Shown piece by piece: positions 1 to 9,397 of a stretch of 64,000 nt of DNA. Every line of letters begins with the position of its first letter. The first letter of the stretch is position 1. The notes beneath the pieces are model-generated. The model ran no database searches, had not been told where the DNA came from, and saw only the letters and a program-made list of their open reading frames with translations. Both the position numbers and the translations under genes were made by a program. Origin of the DNA: Martinezella rhizogenes (GTDB lineage Bacteria; Pseudomonadota; Alphaproteobacteria; Rhizobiales; Rhizobiaceae); assembly GCA_013322215.1 (NCBI GenBank), contig JAAMEZ010000010.1:62001-126000 (forward strand). The letters run 5' to 3'.

Positions 1-576
1 ATCAGCGTCGACAATCTCGGAGGTGCTGCCGTCGCGGCCCGGCATCTGGCCGAACTCGGCCATAGGCGTTTCGGCGTGCTCGCGACCGAACTTTCGGACG
101 ACCATGTCGGGCCGGTCAGCGTCGCCGGGATCGGGCGGGCGATGTATTCCACCTCGCGCGATCGAGCACTCGGCTACTGGCAGGCACTCGAAGCGTTCGG
201 CATCGAGCGTGAGGACGTGCCGATCTTTGAGACGCTCAACGACAAGCCAAGCGTCGAAGCCGGGCTCGACTATCTGTTTTCCACGCAAGAACCGCCGACG
301 GCGATCCTCGCCATGTCCGATAATATCGCGCTGCTGACAATCAACTGGCTACGCGCACGGGGTCTTTCGGTGCCGCAGGACATTTCCGTCATCGGTTTCG
401 ATGGCGTGCCGGAAGGCGGCATGGTGGAGCCGGGCCTGACGACGATGGCCCAGCCCTTTGCCGCGATCGCGCAGCGCGCGGTGCAGGCCGTTCTCGACGA
501 CGCCGTACCGGCCGAACGCGAGATGATCGATGTCACGCTGATCGTGCGCGGCAGCACGGCGGCTCCGAAGCCGTAG
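1..576 (+). CDS. LacI-family transcriptional regulator, C-terminal part
   Basis: The reading frame is open from the first base, so the 5' end, including the helix-turn-helix, lies outside the window. The visible 191 residues are the second half of a LacI/PurR-type periplasmic-binding-like effector domain. Typical features are an early ISVDN segment followed by AARHLAELGHRRFG, a PTAILAMSDNIALL stretch (the AI-ASND position of the family), and ISVIGFDGVPEGGMVEPGLTTMAQP near the end, which matches the family's VIGFDD...P.LTT motif. It would bind a small ligand, usually a sugar or nucleoside, and control a nearby transport or catabolic operon. The regulated genes are not visible here. The stop is followed directly by an intergenic repeat. 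Confidence 0.88.
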   Translation: MSVDNLGGAAVAARHLAELGHRRFGVLATELSDDHVGPVSVAGIGRAMYSTSRDRALGYWQALEAFGIEREDVPIFETLNDKPSVEAGLDYLFSTQEPPTAILAMSDNIALLTINWLRARGLSVPQDISVIGFDGVPEGGMVEPGLTTMAQPFAAIAQRAVQAVLDDAVPAEREMIDVTLIVRGSTAAPKP

Positions 577-584
577 CCGGATCT

Positions 585-687
585 AGAGCGATTCAGTTTT
601 TCACGGCATCTCTGAACCGCTCTAGCTCTTTGTTTTCACGCAGTTCCGGACGGAAAACCGCTGCGCACTTTTCCTGGAATTGCTCTA
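585..687. repeat. Mosaic intergenic palindrome, copy 1
   Basis: This is a full-length member of a family seen five times in this window. It has two modules. The first is an imperfect inverted repeat beginning TAGAGCGATTCAG and ending CTGAACCGCTCTA. The second contains CAGTTCCGGACGGAAAA, then CCGCTGCGCAC, then TTTTCCTGGAATTGCTCTA. The size (about 103 bp) and two-palindrome layout resemble the published Rhizobium intergenic mosaic element (RIME, about 108 bp); that identity is from memory. The right end overlaps the stop codon of the minus-strand MscS gene. Confidence 0.8.
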
Positions 688-2871
688 AACGGCCTGCTGC
701 CCGCCTTCCAGATTTGCCGCCCGCATCTCCACGAGCTGCCGAGCAGCGGCAGCCGCGGCATCCTTATCGCTTGCCACCTGCACGGTCGGGAAAGCGAACT
801 GGATGCCGTTCTCATCGAAGGCCTGCTTGATGAGGGCTAGCGCGCTGCGGCGGATGACCGAGAGCTCATTGGGCTTGGCGGTAACCGCCAGCCTGATTTC
901 GATCGCGAAATCGCCGAACTGCTCGACGCCCTTCATCTTCAGCGTCTGAATGATGCTCGGCTTCAGATCCTCGTCTTCGAGCAGACGCTGGCCGATATCC
1001 TTGACGATGCGCTTGAGCTTCACGAGATCGGTATCGTAGGTGACCTTGACGATGATCTTGTCGATCGCCCAGTCGCGGTTCATGTTGTTGACTGCGCCGA
1101 GCGAGCCGAAGGGAATCGTCGCCAGCGGGCCGCGCTGGTGGCGCAGCTTGACCGAGCGTAGGCTGAAGGATTCCACCACACCCTTATAGTGACCGCTTTC
1201 GATATATTCGCCGATGCGGAAGGCATCGTCCCAGAGGTAGAAGACGCCGCTGATGACATCCTTGACAATGGTCTGCGCGCCGAAGCCCACGGCAACACCG
1301 ACAACGCCGGCGCCGGCGATCAGCGGACCGATCTGAACACCGAGGCCGGACAACACCATCATGACGGCAATGATGCCGATGACGACGGCAAGAATATTGC
1401 GGAAGATCGGCAGCAGCGTCTGCAGCCGGGCGCGACTCGCCCTTATCTCATCCGACTCGTCAACGGCTGGCAGGGATTGCATGACTTTGCCGTCGATATA
1501 GGTTTTTGCCAGCTGCCAGACGAGGTCTGCGACCAGGAGGATGATGATGCCGCCGAGAATGCCGCGAGCGACGCGGCCGACATTCGATTCGCTGCCGCTC
1601 ATCATCGCATGCGCCTCGACCCCCAGCATGTGGCCGAGCCACAAAGCCGCAAAGGTAATGATCACAGCCCGTAAACCGCGGTCGAGCAACACGGCCGCGA
1701 TCTTGCCGGCGCCGAAAATACCGTCGGCCGCATCATGCAGTGCCTCGATCGCCTGCGTAGATACCGAGAGGACACGCGGCAGCAATATCGCGTAGATACC
1801 GATCCACAAAAGGCCGTCGAAGCCGGCAACCCAGAGACACCAGAGCGCCACGAAGAAAATCGTCAACAGCCAGGAAACCGTCTTCGCCCCACGCTTTTCC
1901 GGCGCGAGCGGCCTGGACCACACGGCAGCCGTGGCAATCAGAAACAGGCCGATGCCGAGCGTGTAGCCGATGAGGTCCCGCGCGCCTGCTGAAAAGTCCA
2001 GCGACGTAACGGCCTGTATGATCGCCCAGCCGCAGGCAAAATAGATGGCAAACAGCGTGCATCGCCGATACCAGTAGTGCGCCACGCGCCGCCGTTCGGC
2101 GATGCGGGCGGTCCCGCCGTCCTCATCCAGAACATCATTGGCGCGACGCATCGCGATCAATTCCATGACAAGCTTGCCGATAGAGATCGCCAGTCTGATC
2201 GATACCATCGCGATGACGCAGGCGATGGCGAAATTTTCAATGGCCGGCGGCCAATCGAAGGCAAGAAGCGGAACGAGCGTCACCAGGCCATGGATGATGG
2301 CGGGCACGACGCCGCCCAGAAACTGGAAGCGCGCGGCCTGCAATTCCGTCTCGGTACCGGCAGTCTTGTCGGTGCGCTGCATATGCTTGGTGTTGATGAA
2401 GCGCGCAACGGCGAGTTCGGCCACCAACCCCAGGAAGAAGAGGAGGACAATCTGAACGATGATGCGCACGAGGCCGACCGACTTGCCCTCGCCCTCCAGC
2501 TTCTCGGATGCGGTCATCACCTCGTAGGGCAGCGTCATCGCAGCGCCGGAGACCAGCTCCAGGTGATGCCGCGTGTGGCCGAGCATGCCCGACAGGACCG
2601 ACATCTGATTGCCGTCGTCCGGGGCCGGATCGTTGGCGGGCGCGGCTTTATCGCTGGCGGGCGTAGGTTGACTGTTGAGCTGCGTGGTCAGCCATTGCCT
2701 GACATCCGGCTCGTTCAGCAGCTGGATCAGCGTGCGAACCTTGTCGGGCGGCGGGGCGGATGGCTGTGGGGCAGCCGCATTCTGCGCGAACACCACCATA
2801 GGTGCAGCCAATGTAAAAAGACAAAAAAGCAGGCCCCTGATCGTCCACCTGCCGCCCCCGACATTCCTCAT
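685..2871 (-). CDS. MscS-family mechanosensitive channel, large multi-span type
   Basis: The protein has 728 residues. A signal peptide (MRNVGGGRWTIRGLLFCLFT onward, cleaved around VFAQ-NAAA) is followed by a Gln/Pro-rich periplasmic segment and about ten hydrophobic spans. The MscS core lies around residues 490-570, with the small-residue pore helix IAGAGVVGVAVGFGAQTIVK and then DVISGVFYLWDDAFRIGEYI. A cytoplasmic beta domain with RHQRGPLATIPFGSL follows. Length and layout resemble E. coli YbiO (741 residues) rather than small MscS. The expected role is release of solutes on hypo-osmotic shock at the inner membrane. The gene stands alone. Its stop codon TAG is formed by the last bases of the neighbouring intergenic repeat, so the extreme C-terminus has been shaped by that repeat. 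Confidence 0.92.
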   Translation of the reverse strand: MRNVGGGRWTIRGLLFCLFTLAAPMVVFAQNAAAPQPSAPPPDKVRTLIQLLNEPDVRQWLTTQLNSQPTPASDKAAPANDPAPDDGNQMSVLSGMLGHTRHHLELVSGAAMTLPYEVMTASEKLEGEGKSVGLVRIIVQIVLLFFLGLVAELAVARFINTKHMQRTDKTAGTETELQAARFQFLGGVVPAIIHGLVTLVPLLAFDWPPAIENFAIACVIAMVSIRLAISIGKLVMELIAMRRANDVLDEDGGTARIAERRRVAHYWYRRCTLFAIYFACGWAIIQAVTSLDFSAGARDLIGYTLGIGLFLIATAAVWSRPLAPEKRGAKTVSWLLTIFFVALWCLWVAGFDGLLWIGIYAILLPRVLSVSTQAIEALHDAADGIFGAGKIAAVLLDRGLRAVIITFAALWLGHMLGVEAHAMMSGSESNVGRVARGILGGIIILLVADLVWQLAKTYIDGKVMQSLPAVDESDEIRASRARLQTLLPIFRNILAVVIGIIAVMMVLSGLGVQIGPLIAGAGVVGVAVGFGAQTIVKDVISGVFYLWDDAFRIGEYIESGHYKGVVESFSLRSVKLRHQRGPLATIPFGSLGAVNNMNRDWAIDKIIVKVTYDTDLVKLKRIVKDIGQRLLEDEDLKPSIIQTLKMKGVEQFGDFAIEIRLAVTAKPNELSVIRRSALALIKQAFDENGIQFAFPTVQVASDKDAAAAAARQLVEMRAANLEGGQQAV

Positions 2872-3038
2872 TTGCGCTGCCCTTCCCGCAATCGGACCAT
2901 CCGGTCCGTTCCCGCAGACTATACGCGTTTTTTATGCGGGCAAGCAGGCACTTACGGCACCCAATCCCTATTATGCCGCCATTGCCCCGCAACGGCAGCC
3001 GCGCTAGGTTCTGCAGCAATACCGTTCAGTACTCGGGG

Positions 3039-4010
3039 ATGCGCGTGTTCAATTTCCTGAAAAGGCTCCTCGGCAAAGGCAAGCCCGCTGAGATGCATCG
3101 CGAACAAACTTCCCCGATGCAGGAGCCCGAGAGCACGGCCGCCACGAAAACGCTCGATCTCAACATTCCCGACGAAGCCTTGCAGGATGAAGCAGCCTTT
3201 GCCGCCTATCTGCAGGAACGCCTGCCGTTCTTCGGCGACCTGATCCGCGTCGATTACGATTCTGCCGCCGGCAGCTTGACGCTGCACAGCCGCAACGGCG
3301 ATACGATGACGAAATTCCTGAGCAATGCGCTCCTGTCGCTGCGCGAAAAGCGTGGGCCTGCACGCGCGCAGGCGCTCCTCAACTACCTCAACATGACGGA
3401 AGCCATGGTTGACAGCGGCGAGCTCGCCAAGGTTCTGCCGGTCCTGAAAGCGCGCGATTTCGTCGAGGTTGCGCGGCAGCAGATGATGCAGGCCGTCAAG
3501 GACGAGCCCAATCCGCCGCAATTCGTCTACCTCGACGAGGCCGAAAACCTGATCAAGCTCTTCGTCGTCAACGGCGAAACGACGGTCAACTACGTCATGG
3601 CCGAAGCACTCGACGACTGGGGCATCGATGCCCGGGAACTCGCCGAAATGGCTCAGGCCAACCTGCAGAAGTTCCTTGCCAAGACCGGCGTTCAGATCGC
3701 CAAGCGCAGCCGGTTCCAATATGTCGAGGTGGACGGCCAGTTCGAATCCAGCATCGCCTTCCTGCCGAATTTCTGGGCGCAGATACAGGAGCAATCCGGC
3801 GGTGCCGCACCCATTGCCGCATTCCTGTCGCGTGACAAGGTGTTCTTCACGCATGAGAACGACATTGAGGGCCTGCAGCTTCTGGAGCTGATCAGCGCCG
3901 ATCTCAGCGACGTTCCCTACGTTATTTCGCCGGATCAGTATCGCTGGGAAAATGGCAGGTGGACACTCTTCCGGCGCGTCGCACGCATGGAAGCGGCGAT
4001 CCGCCACTGA
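3039..4010 (+). CDS. DUF1444 / YtpQ-family protein of unknown function
   Basis: The protein has 323 residues, is soluble, and has no signal peptide. It begins with a short basic segment (MRVFNFLKRLLGKGKP), then two similar halves: IPDEALQDEAAFAAYLQERL with RVDYDSAAGSLTLHSRNGDT, and later PFFVYLDEAE-type strands ending with FLSRDKVFFTHENDIEGLQLL and WRLFRR-like residues. This pattern recalls the DUF1444/YtpQ family, whose biochemical role is not established. Start choice is uncertain: ATG at 3039 is directly preceded by GGGG. GTG at 3045 would place that GGGG at a better six-base spacing, and further upstream ATGs lack a ribosome site. The gene converges on pncB with a 19-bp gap. Confidence 0.7.
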   Translation: MRVFNFLKRLLGKGKPAEMHREQTSPMQEPESTAATKTLDLNIPDEALQDEAAFAAYLQERLPFFGDLIRVDYDSAAGSLTLHSRNGDTMTKFLSNALLSLREKRGPARAQALLNYLNMTEAMVDSGELAKVLPVLKARDFVEVARQQMMQAVKDEPNPPQFVYLDEAENLIKLFVVNGETTVNYVMAEALDDWGIDARELAEMAQANLQKFLAKTGVQIAKRSRFQYVEVDGQFESSIAFLPNFWAQIQEQSGGAAPIAAFLSRDKVFFTHENDIEGLQLLELISADLSDVPYVISPDQYRWENGRWTLFRRVARMEAAIRH

Positions 4011-4029
4011 AACCGATTGCCCGAAAGCC

Positions 4030-5334
4030 CTAAACGAACACATCCTGATCGACGCGATCTTCCGCGCCGAAGAACTTCAGATAGCGCTCGACTTCCGCAG
4101 GTTCGCCGGTCGCCTTCTGCGGATTGTCGGAGAGCTTGACGGCCGGGCGGCCATTCGCCTCGATCACCTTGCAGACGATCGAAATCGGATTGAGGCCCTT
4201 AAGTTCGGTCGGGGCGCAGCCGGCGAAATCATTGGTCAGGTTGGTGCCCCAGCCGAAGCTCATGCGCACGCGACCGTCGAAATGCTTGTAAGTATCGATA
4301 ATGGCGTCGACATCGAGGCCGTCGGAAAAGATCAGCAGCTTCTGGCGCGGATCGCGGCCCATCTTCTTCCACCATTCGATGATCTTCTCGCCGCCTTCGA
4401 TGGGCGGAGCGCTATCGGGACGGAAGCCGGTCCAGTCGGCCACCCATTCCGGCGCATTGCGCAAGAAGGAAGCCGTGCCGAAGGCGTCGGGCAGCACGAC
4501 CAGAAGGTTGCCGCCGTAGAGACGATTCCAGTCGCGCAGCACCTTATAAGGAGCCTTGCCAAGCTCTTCGTCATTCTTGGCAAGTGCTGCTGCGACCATC
4601 GGCAGCTCATGCGCGTTGGTGCCGACGGCTTCGAGATCGGAATCCATGGCGAGCAGCACGTTGCTCGTGCCGGTGAAAGCATGAGGCACGCCTTCCTTCA
4701 GCGCCTCGACGCACCAGCGCTGCCAGAGGAAGCTATGGCGGCGGCGGGTGCCGAAATCGGAAATGCGCAAGCCCGGCAGCTCCCGCAGCCGCTCGACCTT
4801 TTCCCACATCTTGGCCTTGGCGCGGGCATAGAGCACATCGAGCGTGAAGGGACCGAGCGCCTTCAGCGCCGTGCGCGACCGCAGCTCGTTGATGATGGCG
4901 AGCGCGGGAATTTCCCACATCGTCGTTTCCTTCCACGAGCCGTGGAAGTCGAGAATATACTGGCCGTCACGCTTCGAGAGCTCATATTCCGGCAGCTGGA
5001 AATTCGACAGCCAGGCGAGGAATTCCGGCTCGAAAATCTGGGCGCGGCCGTAGAAGCTGTTACCCGCCAGCCAGATCATCTCCTTCTTGGAGAGGCGGAG
5101 CGTACGAGCGTGATCGAGCTGCTCGCGCAATTCCTTCTCGTCGATCACCTCGGCAAGGCGAACGCTCTTGGTGCGATTGATGAGCGAGAAGGTCGCGTCG
5201 ACATCCGGATAGAGCTTCCAGATCATCTGCAGCATCAGAAGCTTATAGAAATCCGTATCGATCAGACTGCGGACGATCGGATCGAGCTTCCAGGTATGGT
5301 TATAGACGCGGGTGGCGATATCCGTCTTGGTCAT
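4030..5334 (-). CDS. pncB: Nicotinate phosphoribosyltransferase
   Basis: The protein has 434 residues, the usual length for bacterial PncB. It makes nicotinate mononucleotide from nicotinate and PRPP, with ATP hydrolysis, in the Preiss-Handler NAD salvage route. Diagnostic parts are the N-terminal [20 protein letters not shown], the [20 protein letters not shown] segment, FGTRRRHSF, and GTNAHELPM around residue 238, which holds the histidine that is phosphorylated in the family. The C-terminal half has the [11 protein letters not shown] phosphate-binding loop. It is monocistronic: the upstream 300 bp hold only an intergenic repeat, and the downstream gene is convergent. Confidence 0.97.
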   Translation of the reverse strand: MTKTDIATRVYNHTWKLDPIVRSLIDTDFYKLLMLQMIWKLYPDVDATFSLINRTKSVRLAEVIDEKELREQLDHARTLRLSKKEMIWLAGNSFYGRAQIFEPEFLAWLSNFQLPEYELSKRDGQYILDFHGSWKETTMWEIPALAIINELRSRTALKALGPFTLDVLYARAKAKMWEKVERLRELPGLRISDFGTRRRHSFLWQRWCVEALKEGVPHAFTGTSNVLLAMDSDLEAVGTNAHELPMVAAALAKNDEELGKAPYKVLRDWNRLYGGNLLVVLPDAFGTASFLRNAPEWVADWTGFRPDSAPPIEGGEKIIEWWKKMGRDPRQKLLIFSDGLDVDAIIDTYKHFDGRVRMSFGWGTNLTNDFAGCAPTELKGLNPISIVCKVIEANGRPAVKLSDNPQKATGEPAEVERYLKFFGAEDRVDQDVFV

Positions 5335-5405
5335 GTCGTTCCTGCCCCGTCTCCTGCCCTGCGGACGTCATGCTTTTCGCCGGCGGACGCGCCGGCATGG
5401 GTATA

Positions 5406-5506
5406 TAGAGCGGTTCAGTTCCCCACGGAATCTCTGAGCCGCTCTATCTCTTTGCTTTCACGCAATTCCAGGAAAACCGCTGCGCACTTTTCCTGGAATT
5501 GCTCTA
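5406..5506. repeat. Mosaic intergenic palindrome, copy 2 (best conserved)
   Basis: This is the cleanest copy of the repeat. Module 1 is the inverted repeat AGAGCGGTTCAG / CTGAGCCGCTCT. Module 2 is a perfect 13-bp inverted repeat, AATTCCAGGAAAA / TTTTCCTGGAATT, around the loop CCGCTGCGCAC. It sits in the 303-bp gap between the pncB start and the end of the hydroxyacid dehydrogenase gene. The rest of that gap (5507-5637) holds a short hairpin (CGAGGC/GCCTCG, 5599-5615) that could help end the minus-strand yej operon, and otherwise nothing recognisable. Confidence 0.85.
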
Positions 5507-5637
5507 GCGCCCTGTTATCAAAAAATGTTGAGCGAAAGTCCAGTCGCTGAAAGAAAATTGATACCAGAGCAAATGGATCACCTATCGGCGGCAACAACCG
5601 AGGCTGAGAGCCTCGTTCGTCGCCCGACACTACAGAC

Positions 5638-6597
5638 TTAGTAACCCCGGCTGCGATCTACCAGATGCTGCAGCGGTTCGCCGCGTTCGAAGCGGGCGAT
5701 CTGTTCCTCGACATGGCGCATCAACGCCCTTTCCTCGGAGACAGCGGAATCATGCGGCGTGATGATGACATTTTCCAGACCCCATAGCGGATCGTCGGCC
5801 GAAAGCGGTTCCACGGTGAAGACATCGAGCGAGGCACCGCCGAGAATGCCGGAACGAACAGCCGAAGCGATATCGGCCTGCACCTGGCTCTTGCCGCGAC
5901 CGGCATTGATGAAGACCGGCTTGCCGAGCGGACCGTTGCGGCGCAGCTTGGAAAAGAGCGAGGCGTTGTAGATCCCGGTCGTATCCGGCGTCAGCGGCAG
6001 TAGGCCGACGAGAATATCGGTTCGCGCCAGAAACGCATCGAGCCCGCCGGCATCGAAGGTTTCCATGCCGTCGATCTCTTTCTTGCTGCGGGACCAGCCG
6101 ATAACGTTGAAGCCCATGATCTTCAGCTTGGCGGCGGCATCGCAGCCGAGAACGCCAAGGCCCATGACGCCGACGGTGACGTCGCCCGCCTCCGGGCCGT
6201 GCTGCGGCGCCCAGACGTGCTGGCGCTGATTCCTGAAATGTCCCTGCACATCGCGCAGATGCATCAGGCACTGCATCACGACCCATTCGCTCATGCGCAC
6301 CGTCAGGCTGCGATCGACGAAGCGGACCATCGGGATATCGGGCAGGCCAGCGATCGACATCATGGAATCGACACCGGCGCCGCCCGAGAAGATCACCTTG
6401 AGATTGGGTGCCCGCTCGAAAAGATCGGCATCCGGCTTCCACAGCAGAGCATAATCGATATGGGAAAGATCAACGTCCTTGCTTCCGGGATCGGCCAGAT
6501 TGATGCTGCCGCGATCGGCAAAGGCCGTTTCGAGCGACCTGGCAACGGTTGTAGGGTCGAATTTGAGATCGACAAGAACGGGGCTTTTGGCCGGCAT
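5638..6597 (-). CDS. D-2-hydroxyacid dehydrogenase, glyoxylate/hydroxypyruvate reductase A type
   Basis: The protein has 319 residues and belongs to the GhrA-like branch. The NAD(P)-binding loop reads VGVMGLGVLGCDAAAKL around residue 140. The catalytic triad can be placed as Arg in FINAGRGKSQ, Glu in DVFTVEPLSADDPLW, and His in VIITPHDSA. The likely reaction is NAD(P)H-dependent reduction of glyoxylate or hydroxypyruvate in the cytoplasm, although substrate choice cannot be read from sequence. The gene starts 11 bp after the end of yejF on the same strand, so it is probably the last gene of the yejABEF operon. That could link keto-acid reduction to breakdown of imported peptides, which is inference. 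Confidence 0.88.
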   Translation of the reverse strand: MPAKSPVLVDLKFDPTTVARSLETAFADRGSINLADPGSKDVDLSHIDYALLWKPDADLFERAPNLKVIFSGGAGVDSMMSIAGLPDIPMVRFVDRSLTVRMSEWVVMQCLMHLRDVQGHFRNQRQHVWAPQHGPEAGDVTVGVMGLGVLGCDAAAKLKIMGFNVIGWSRSKKEIDGMETFDAGGLDAFLARTDILVGLLPLTPDTTGIYNASLFSKLRRNGPLGKPVFINAGRGKSQVQADIASAVRSGILGGASLDVFTVEPLSADDPLWGLENVIITPHDSAVSEERALMRHVEEQIARFERGEPLQHLVDRSRGY

Positions 6598-6608
6598 GGC
6601 GGTGGTCT

Positions 6609-8246
6609 CTATTGCTGGATGGCGGCGGTCGGCACCGCCTCGATGTTGAATGCAGCGGCAAGCAGCGCCCTGGTGTAATCCTCTTTCGGCGCCCGGAAAA
6701 TATCCGCCGAAGCCCCCTGCTCGACGACCTTGCCGAAGCGCATGACGATCAGCTCGTTGGCGAGCGCCTTCACCACCTTCAGGTCGTGGCTGATGAAGAG
6801 ATAGGCAAGATCGTGCTTCTTCTGCAGGTCGCGCAGCAGATCGACCACCTGCGCCTGCACGCTCATGTCGAGCGCCGAAGTCGGCTCATCCAGCATGACG
6901 AAGCGCGGCTTCAGCACCATGGCGCGGGCAATGGCGATGCGCTGGCGCTGGCCCCCGGAGAATTCGTGCGGGAAGCGCCAGCGGGTGGAGGGATCGAGAC
7001 CCACCTCTTCCAGTGCCCAGCAGACGCGCTTGTCGCGCTCATCGGCCGAAAGCGACCGCTCATGCACCTTGAGGCCCTCGGCGATGATCTCGCCGACCGA
7101 CATGCGCGGGCTCAGCGATCCGTAGGGGTCCTGGAAGACCACCTGCAGCTGGTTGCGCAGCGGCCGCATCTCGCGGAACGAATAGCCGGCTATATCCTTG
7201 CCGATGAAGGCGATGCGGCCCCTGGAGGAAATGAGGCGTGCGAGCGCCAGGCCGAGCGTGGTCTTGCCCGAGCCGGATTCTCCGACGACACCAAGCGTCT
7301 GGCCGGCCCTCAGCTTCAGATCGATACCATCGACCGCCTTCACATGATCGACAACCTTGCGCATGAAACCGGCTTTGATCGGGAACCAGACGCGAATGTC
7401 GCTGCCTTCCATGACGACTGGCTTGTTGGCATCGCTGACCGGCGGCTCGCCGCGCGGCTCGGCAGCGAGCAGATGGCGGGTATAGTCATGCTGCGGCCGG
7501 GTGAAGACGTCCTCCACCGTACCGGTCTCGACAATATGGCCCTTGGTCATGACGCAGACACGGTCGGCGAACTTTCGGACGATGCCGAGATCGTGGGTGA
7601 TGAACAGCATCGACATGCCGTGTGCGCCCTTGAGATCGCGCAGCAATTCCAGGATCTGCGCCTGCACGGTGACGTCGAGCGCGGTCGTCGGCTCGTCGGC
7701 GATCAGGAGTTCGGGGCGGTTGGCGAGCGCCATGGCGATCATCACGCGCTGGCGCTGGCCGCCGGACAGCTCATGCGGATAGGCCTTGAGACGCTTTTCC
7801 GGCTCGCGGATACCGACCTGATTCAAAAGCTCCAGTGTGCGGCTGCGGGCGGCTTCGCCCACCATGCCCTGGTGCAATGCCAGGATCTCGCTGATCTGCT
7901 TTTCGATCGAATGGAGCGGATTGAGCGAGGTCATCGGCTCCTGGAAGATCATCGTGATGTCGTTGCCGCGCACCGCGCGCAGCTCGTTATCCGATGCCTT
8001 CAGCAGATCCTTGCCCTTGAACAGGATTTCGCCGGAAGGGTGGCTGGCTGCTGGATAGGGCAAAAGCTTCAGGATCGAATTGGCCGAGACCGACTTGCCC
8101 GAGCCGGATTCGCCGACCAGCGCCACGACCTCGCCGCGATGGATATCGAAGGAAACGCCGTCGACGGCGATCGAGGTCTGCCCGCCCTGATGAAAGGCGA
8201 CCGACAGATTGCGAACTGATAGCAATGGGGTGGAATTTTCACTCAT
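6609..8246 (-). CDS. yejF: Peptide ABC importer, fused double ATPase YejF
   Basis: The protein has 545 residues with two complete ABC ATPase domains in one chain, as expected for YejF. The first has Walker [14 protein letters not shown] and signature [15 protein letters not shown]. The second has [14 protein letters not shown], signature [15 protein letters not shown] and Walker [13 protein letters not shown]. Each ends with the oligopeptide-transporter C-terminal extension ([30 protein letters not shown]). The start is ATG at 8246, which overlaps the yejE stop as ATGA; a longer upstream frame lies inside yejE and is not needed. It powers the YejBE permease. Confidence 0.95.
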   Translation of the reverse strand: MSENSTPLLSVRNLSVAFHQGGQTSIAVDGVSFDIHRGEVVALVGESGSGKSVSANSILKLLPYPAASHPSGEILFKGKDLLKASDNELRAVRGNDITMIFQEPMTSLNPLHSIEKQISEILALHQGMVGEAARSRTLELLNQVGIREPEKRLKAYPHELSGGQRQRVMIAMALANRPELLIADEPTTALDVTVQAQILELLRDLKGAHGMSMLFITHDLGIVRKFADRVCVMTKGHIVETGTVEDVFTRPQHDYTRHLLAAEPRGEPPVSDANKPVVMEGSDIRVWFPIKAGFMRKVVDHVKAVDGIDLKLRAGQTLGVVGESGSGKTTLGLALARLISSRGRIAFIGKDIAGYSFREMRPLRNQLQVVFQDPYGSLSPRMSVGEIIAEGLKVHERSLSADERDKRVCWALEEVGLDPSTRWRFPHEFSGGQRQRIAIARAMVLKPRFVMLDEPTSALDMSVQAQVVDLLRDLQKKHDLAYLFISHDLKVVKALANELIVMRFGKVVEQGASADIFRAPKEDYTRALLAAAFNIEAVPTAAIQQ

Positions 8247-9397
8247 CGGAACGTCTTCCTCGGATCGAAGGCGTCGCGCACGGCCTCGCCAATGAAGATC
8301 AGCAGCGACAGCATGATCGACATGGTGAAGAAGGCCGAGAGCCCCAGCCATGGAGCCTGCAGGTTGGATTTGCCCTGCGCTATCATTTCGCCCAGCGACG
8401 GCGAGCCGGGCGGCATGCCAAACCCTAGGAAATCCAGCGAGGTCAGCGTGGAGATCGAGCCCGACAGGATGAAGGGGACGAAGGTCAGGGTCGCGACCAT
8501 CGCATTCGGCAAGAGGTGGCGATACATGATGGTGCGGTTGTTGACGCCGAGCGCACGGGCGGCACGCACATATTCGAAATTGCGTGCCCTGAGGAATTCG
8601 GCGCGCACGACGCCTACGAGGCCGACCCAGGAGAACAGGAGCAGGATGCCGAGCAGGATGAAGAAGCCTGGCGGCAGCACCGAGGCGATGATCAGCAGGA
8701 TGTAGAGCACCGGCATGGACGACCAGATCTCGATGAAACGCTGCATCAAGAGATCGGTCCAGCCGCCGAAATAGCCCTGTATCGCGCCGGCGCAGACGCC
8801 GACGACGGCCGAGCAGATGGTGAGCGCCAGGCCGAACAGCACCGAGATGCGGAAGCCGTAGATCAGGCGGGCGAGAACGTCGCGGGCCTGGTCGTCGGTG
8901 CCGAGCCAGTTGAAATTGCTCCAGTTGCAGTTCGGGTCGGCAGTGCCGGCCGCATAGCCCGAGCAGCGTGTTTCCTTGCTCATCGCCCAGAAAGGCGGCG
9001 TCGGCGCCGACATGCCCTTGGGCAGGTTGGAGTTGGCGGTCTGATAGGAATAGTGGATCGGCGGCCAGATCATCCAGCCATTGGCATTGATCTCATCCTG
9101 AATATCCGGGGCGCGATAATCCGTCTGCGCCAGGAAGCCGCCGAACTTCTCCTCCGGGTAATCGACGAAGATCGGCGTCAGGATCTCGCCCTTGTAGGAG
9201 ACGAGGATCGGCCGGTCGTTGACAATGAATTCGGCCCCGAGGCTGAGGACGAACAGGACAAGGAAGATCCAGAGCGACCAGTAGCCGCGGCGGTTTGCCT
9301 TGAAATTCTCCCAGCGTCGGGCGTTCGTCGGCGAGAACAGACCCTTGCGCGGCGGCTTCACCGTCGTCGGAACTGCTTGTTGATTGGCTGCGTCCAT
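8243..9397 (-). CDS. yejE: Peptide ABC importer permease YejE
   Basis: The protein has 384 residues. It has a basic N-terminus (NARRWENFKANRRGYWSLWI), one leading membrane span, a long periplasmic segment containing FNWLGTDDQARDVLARLIYG (the OppC-type entry to the core), and then five further spans. The EAA loop region reads ARNFEYVRAARALGVNNRTI, which contacts the ATPase. The start ATG at 9397 overlaps the yejB stop by four bases, and the stop overlaps the yejF start, so translation is probably coupled through the operon. It is the second permease subunit of the inner-membrane YejABEF importer. Confidence 0.95.
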   Translation of the reverse strand: MDAANQQAVPTTVKPPRKGLFSPTNARRWENFKANRRGYWSLWIFLVLFVLSLGAEFIVNDRPILVSYKGEILTPIFVDYPEEKFGGFLAQTDYRAPDIQDEINANGWMIWPPIHYSYQTANSNLPKGMSAPTPPFWAMSKETRCSGYAAGTADPNCNWSNFNWLGTDDQARDVLARLIYGFRISVLFGLALTICSAVVGVCAGAIQGYFGGWTDLLMQRFIEIWSSMPVLYILLIIASVLPPGFFILLGILLLFSWVGLVGVVRAEFLRARNFEYVRAARALGVNNRTIMYRHLLPNAMVATLTFVPFILSGSISTLTSLDFLGFGMPPGSPSLGEMIAQGKSNLQAPWLGLSAFFTMSIMLSLLIFIGEAVRDAFDPRKTFR

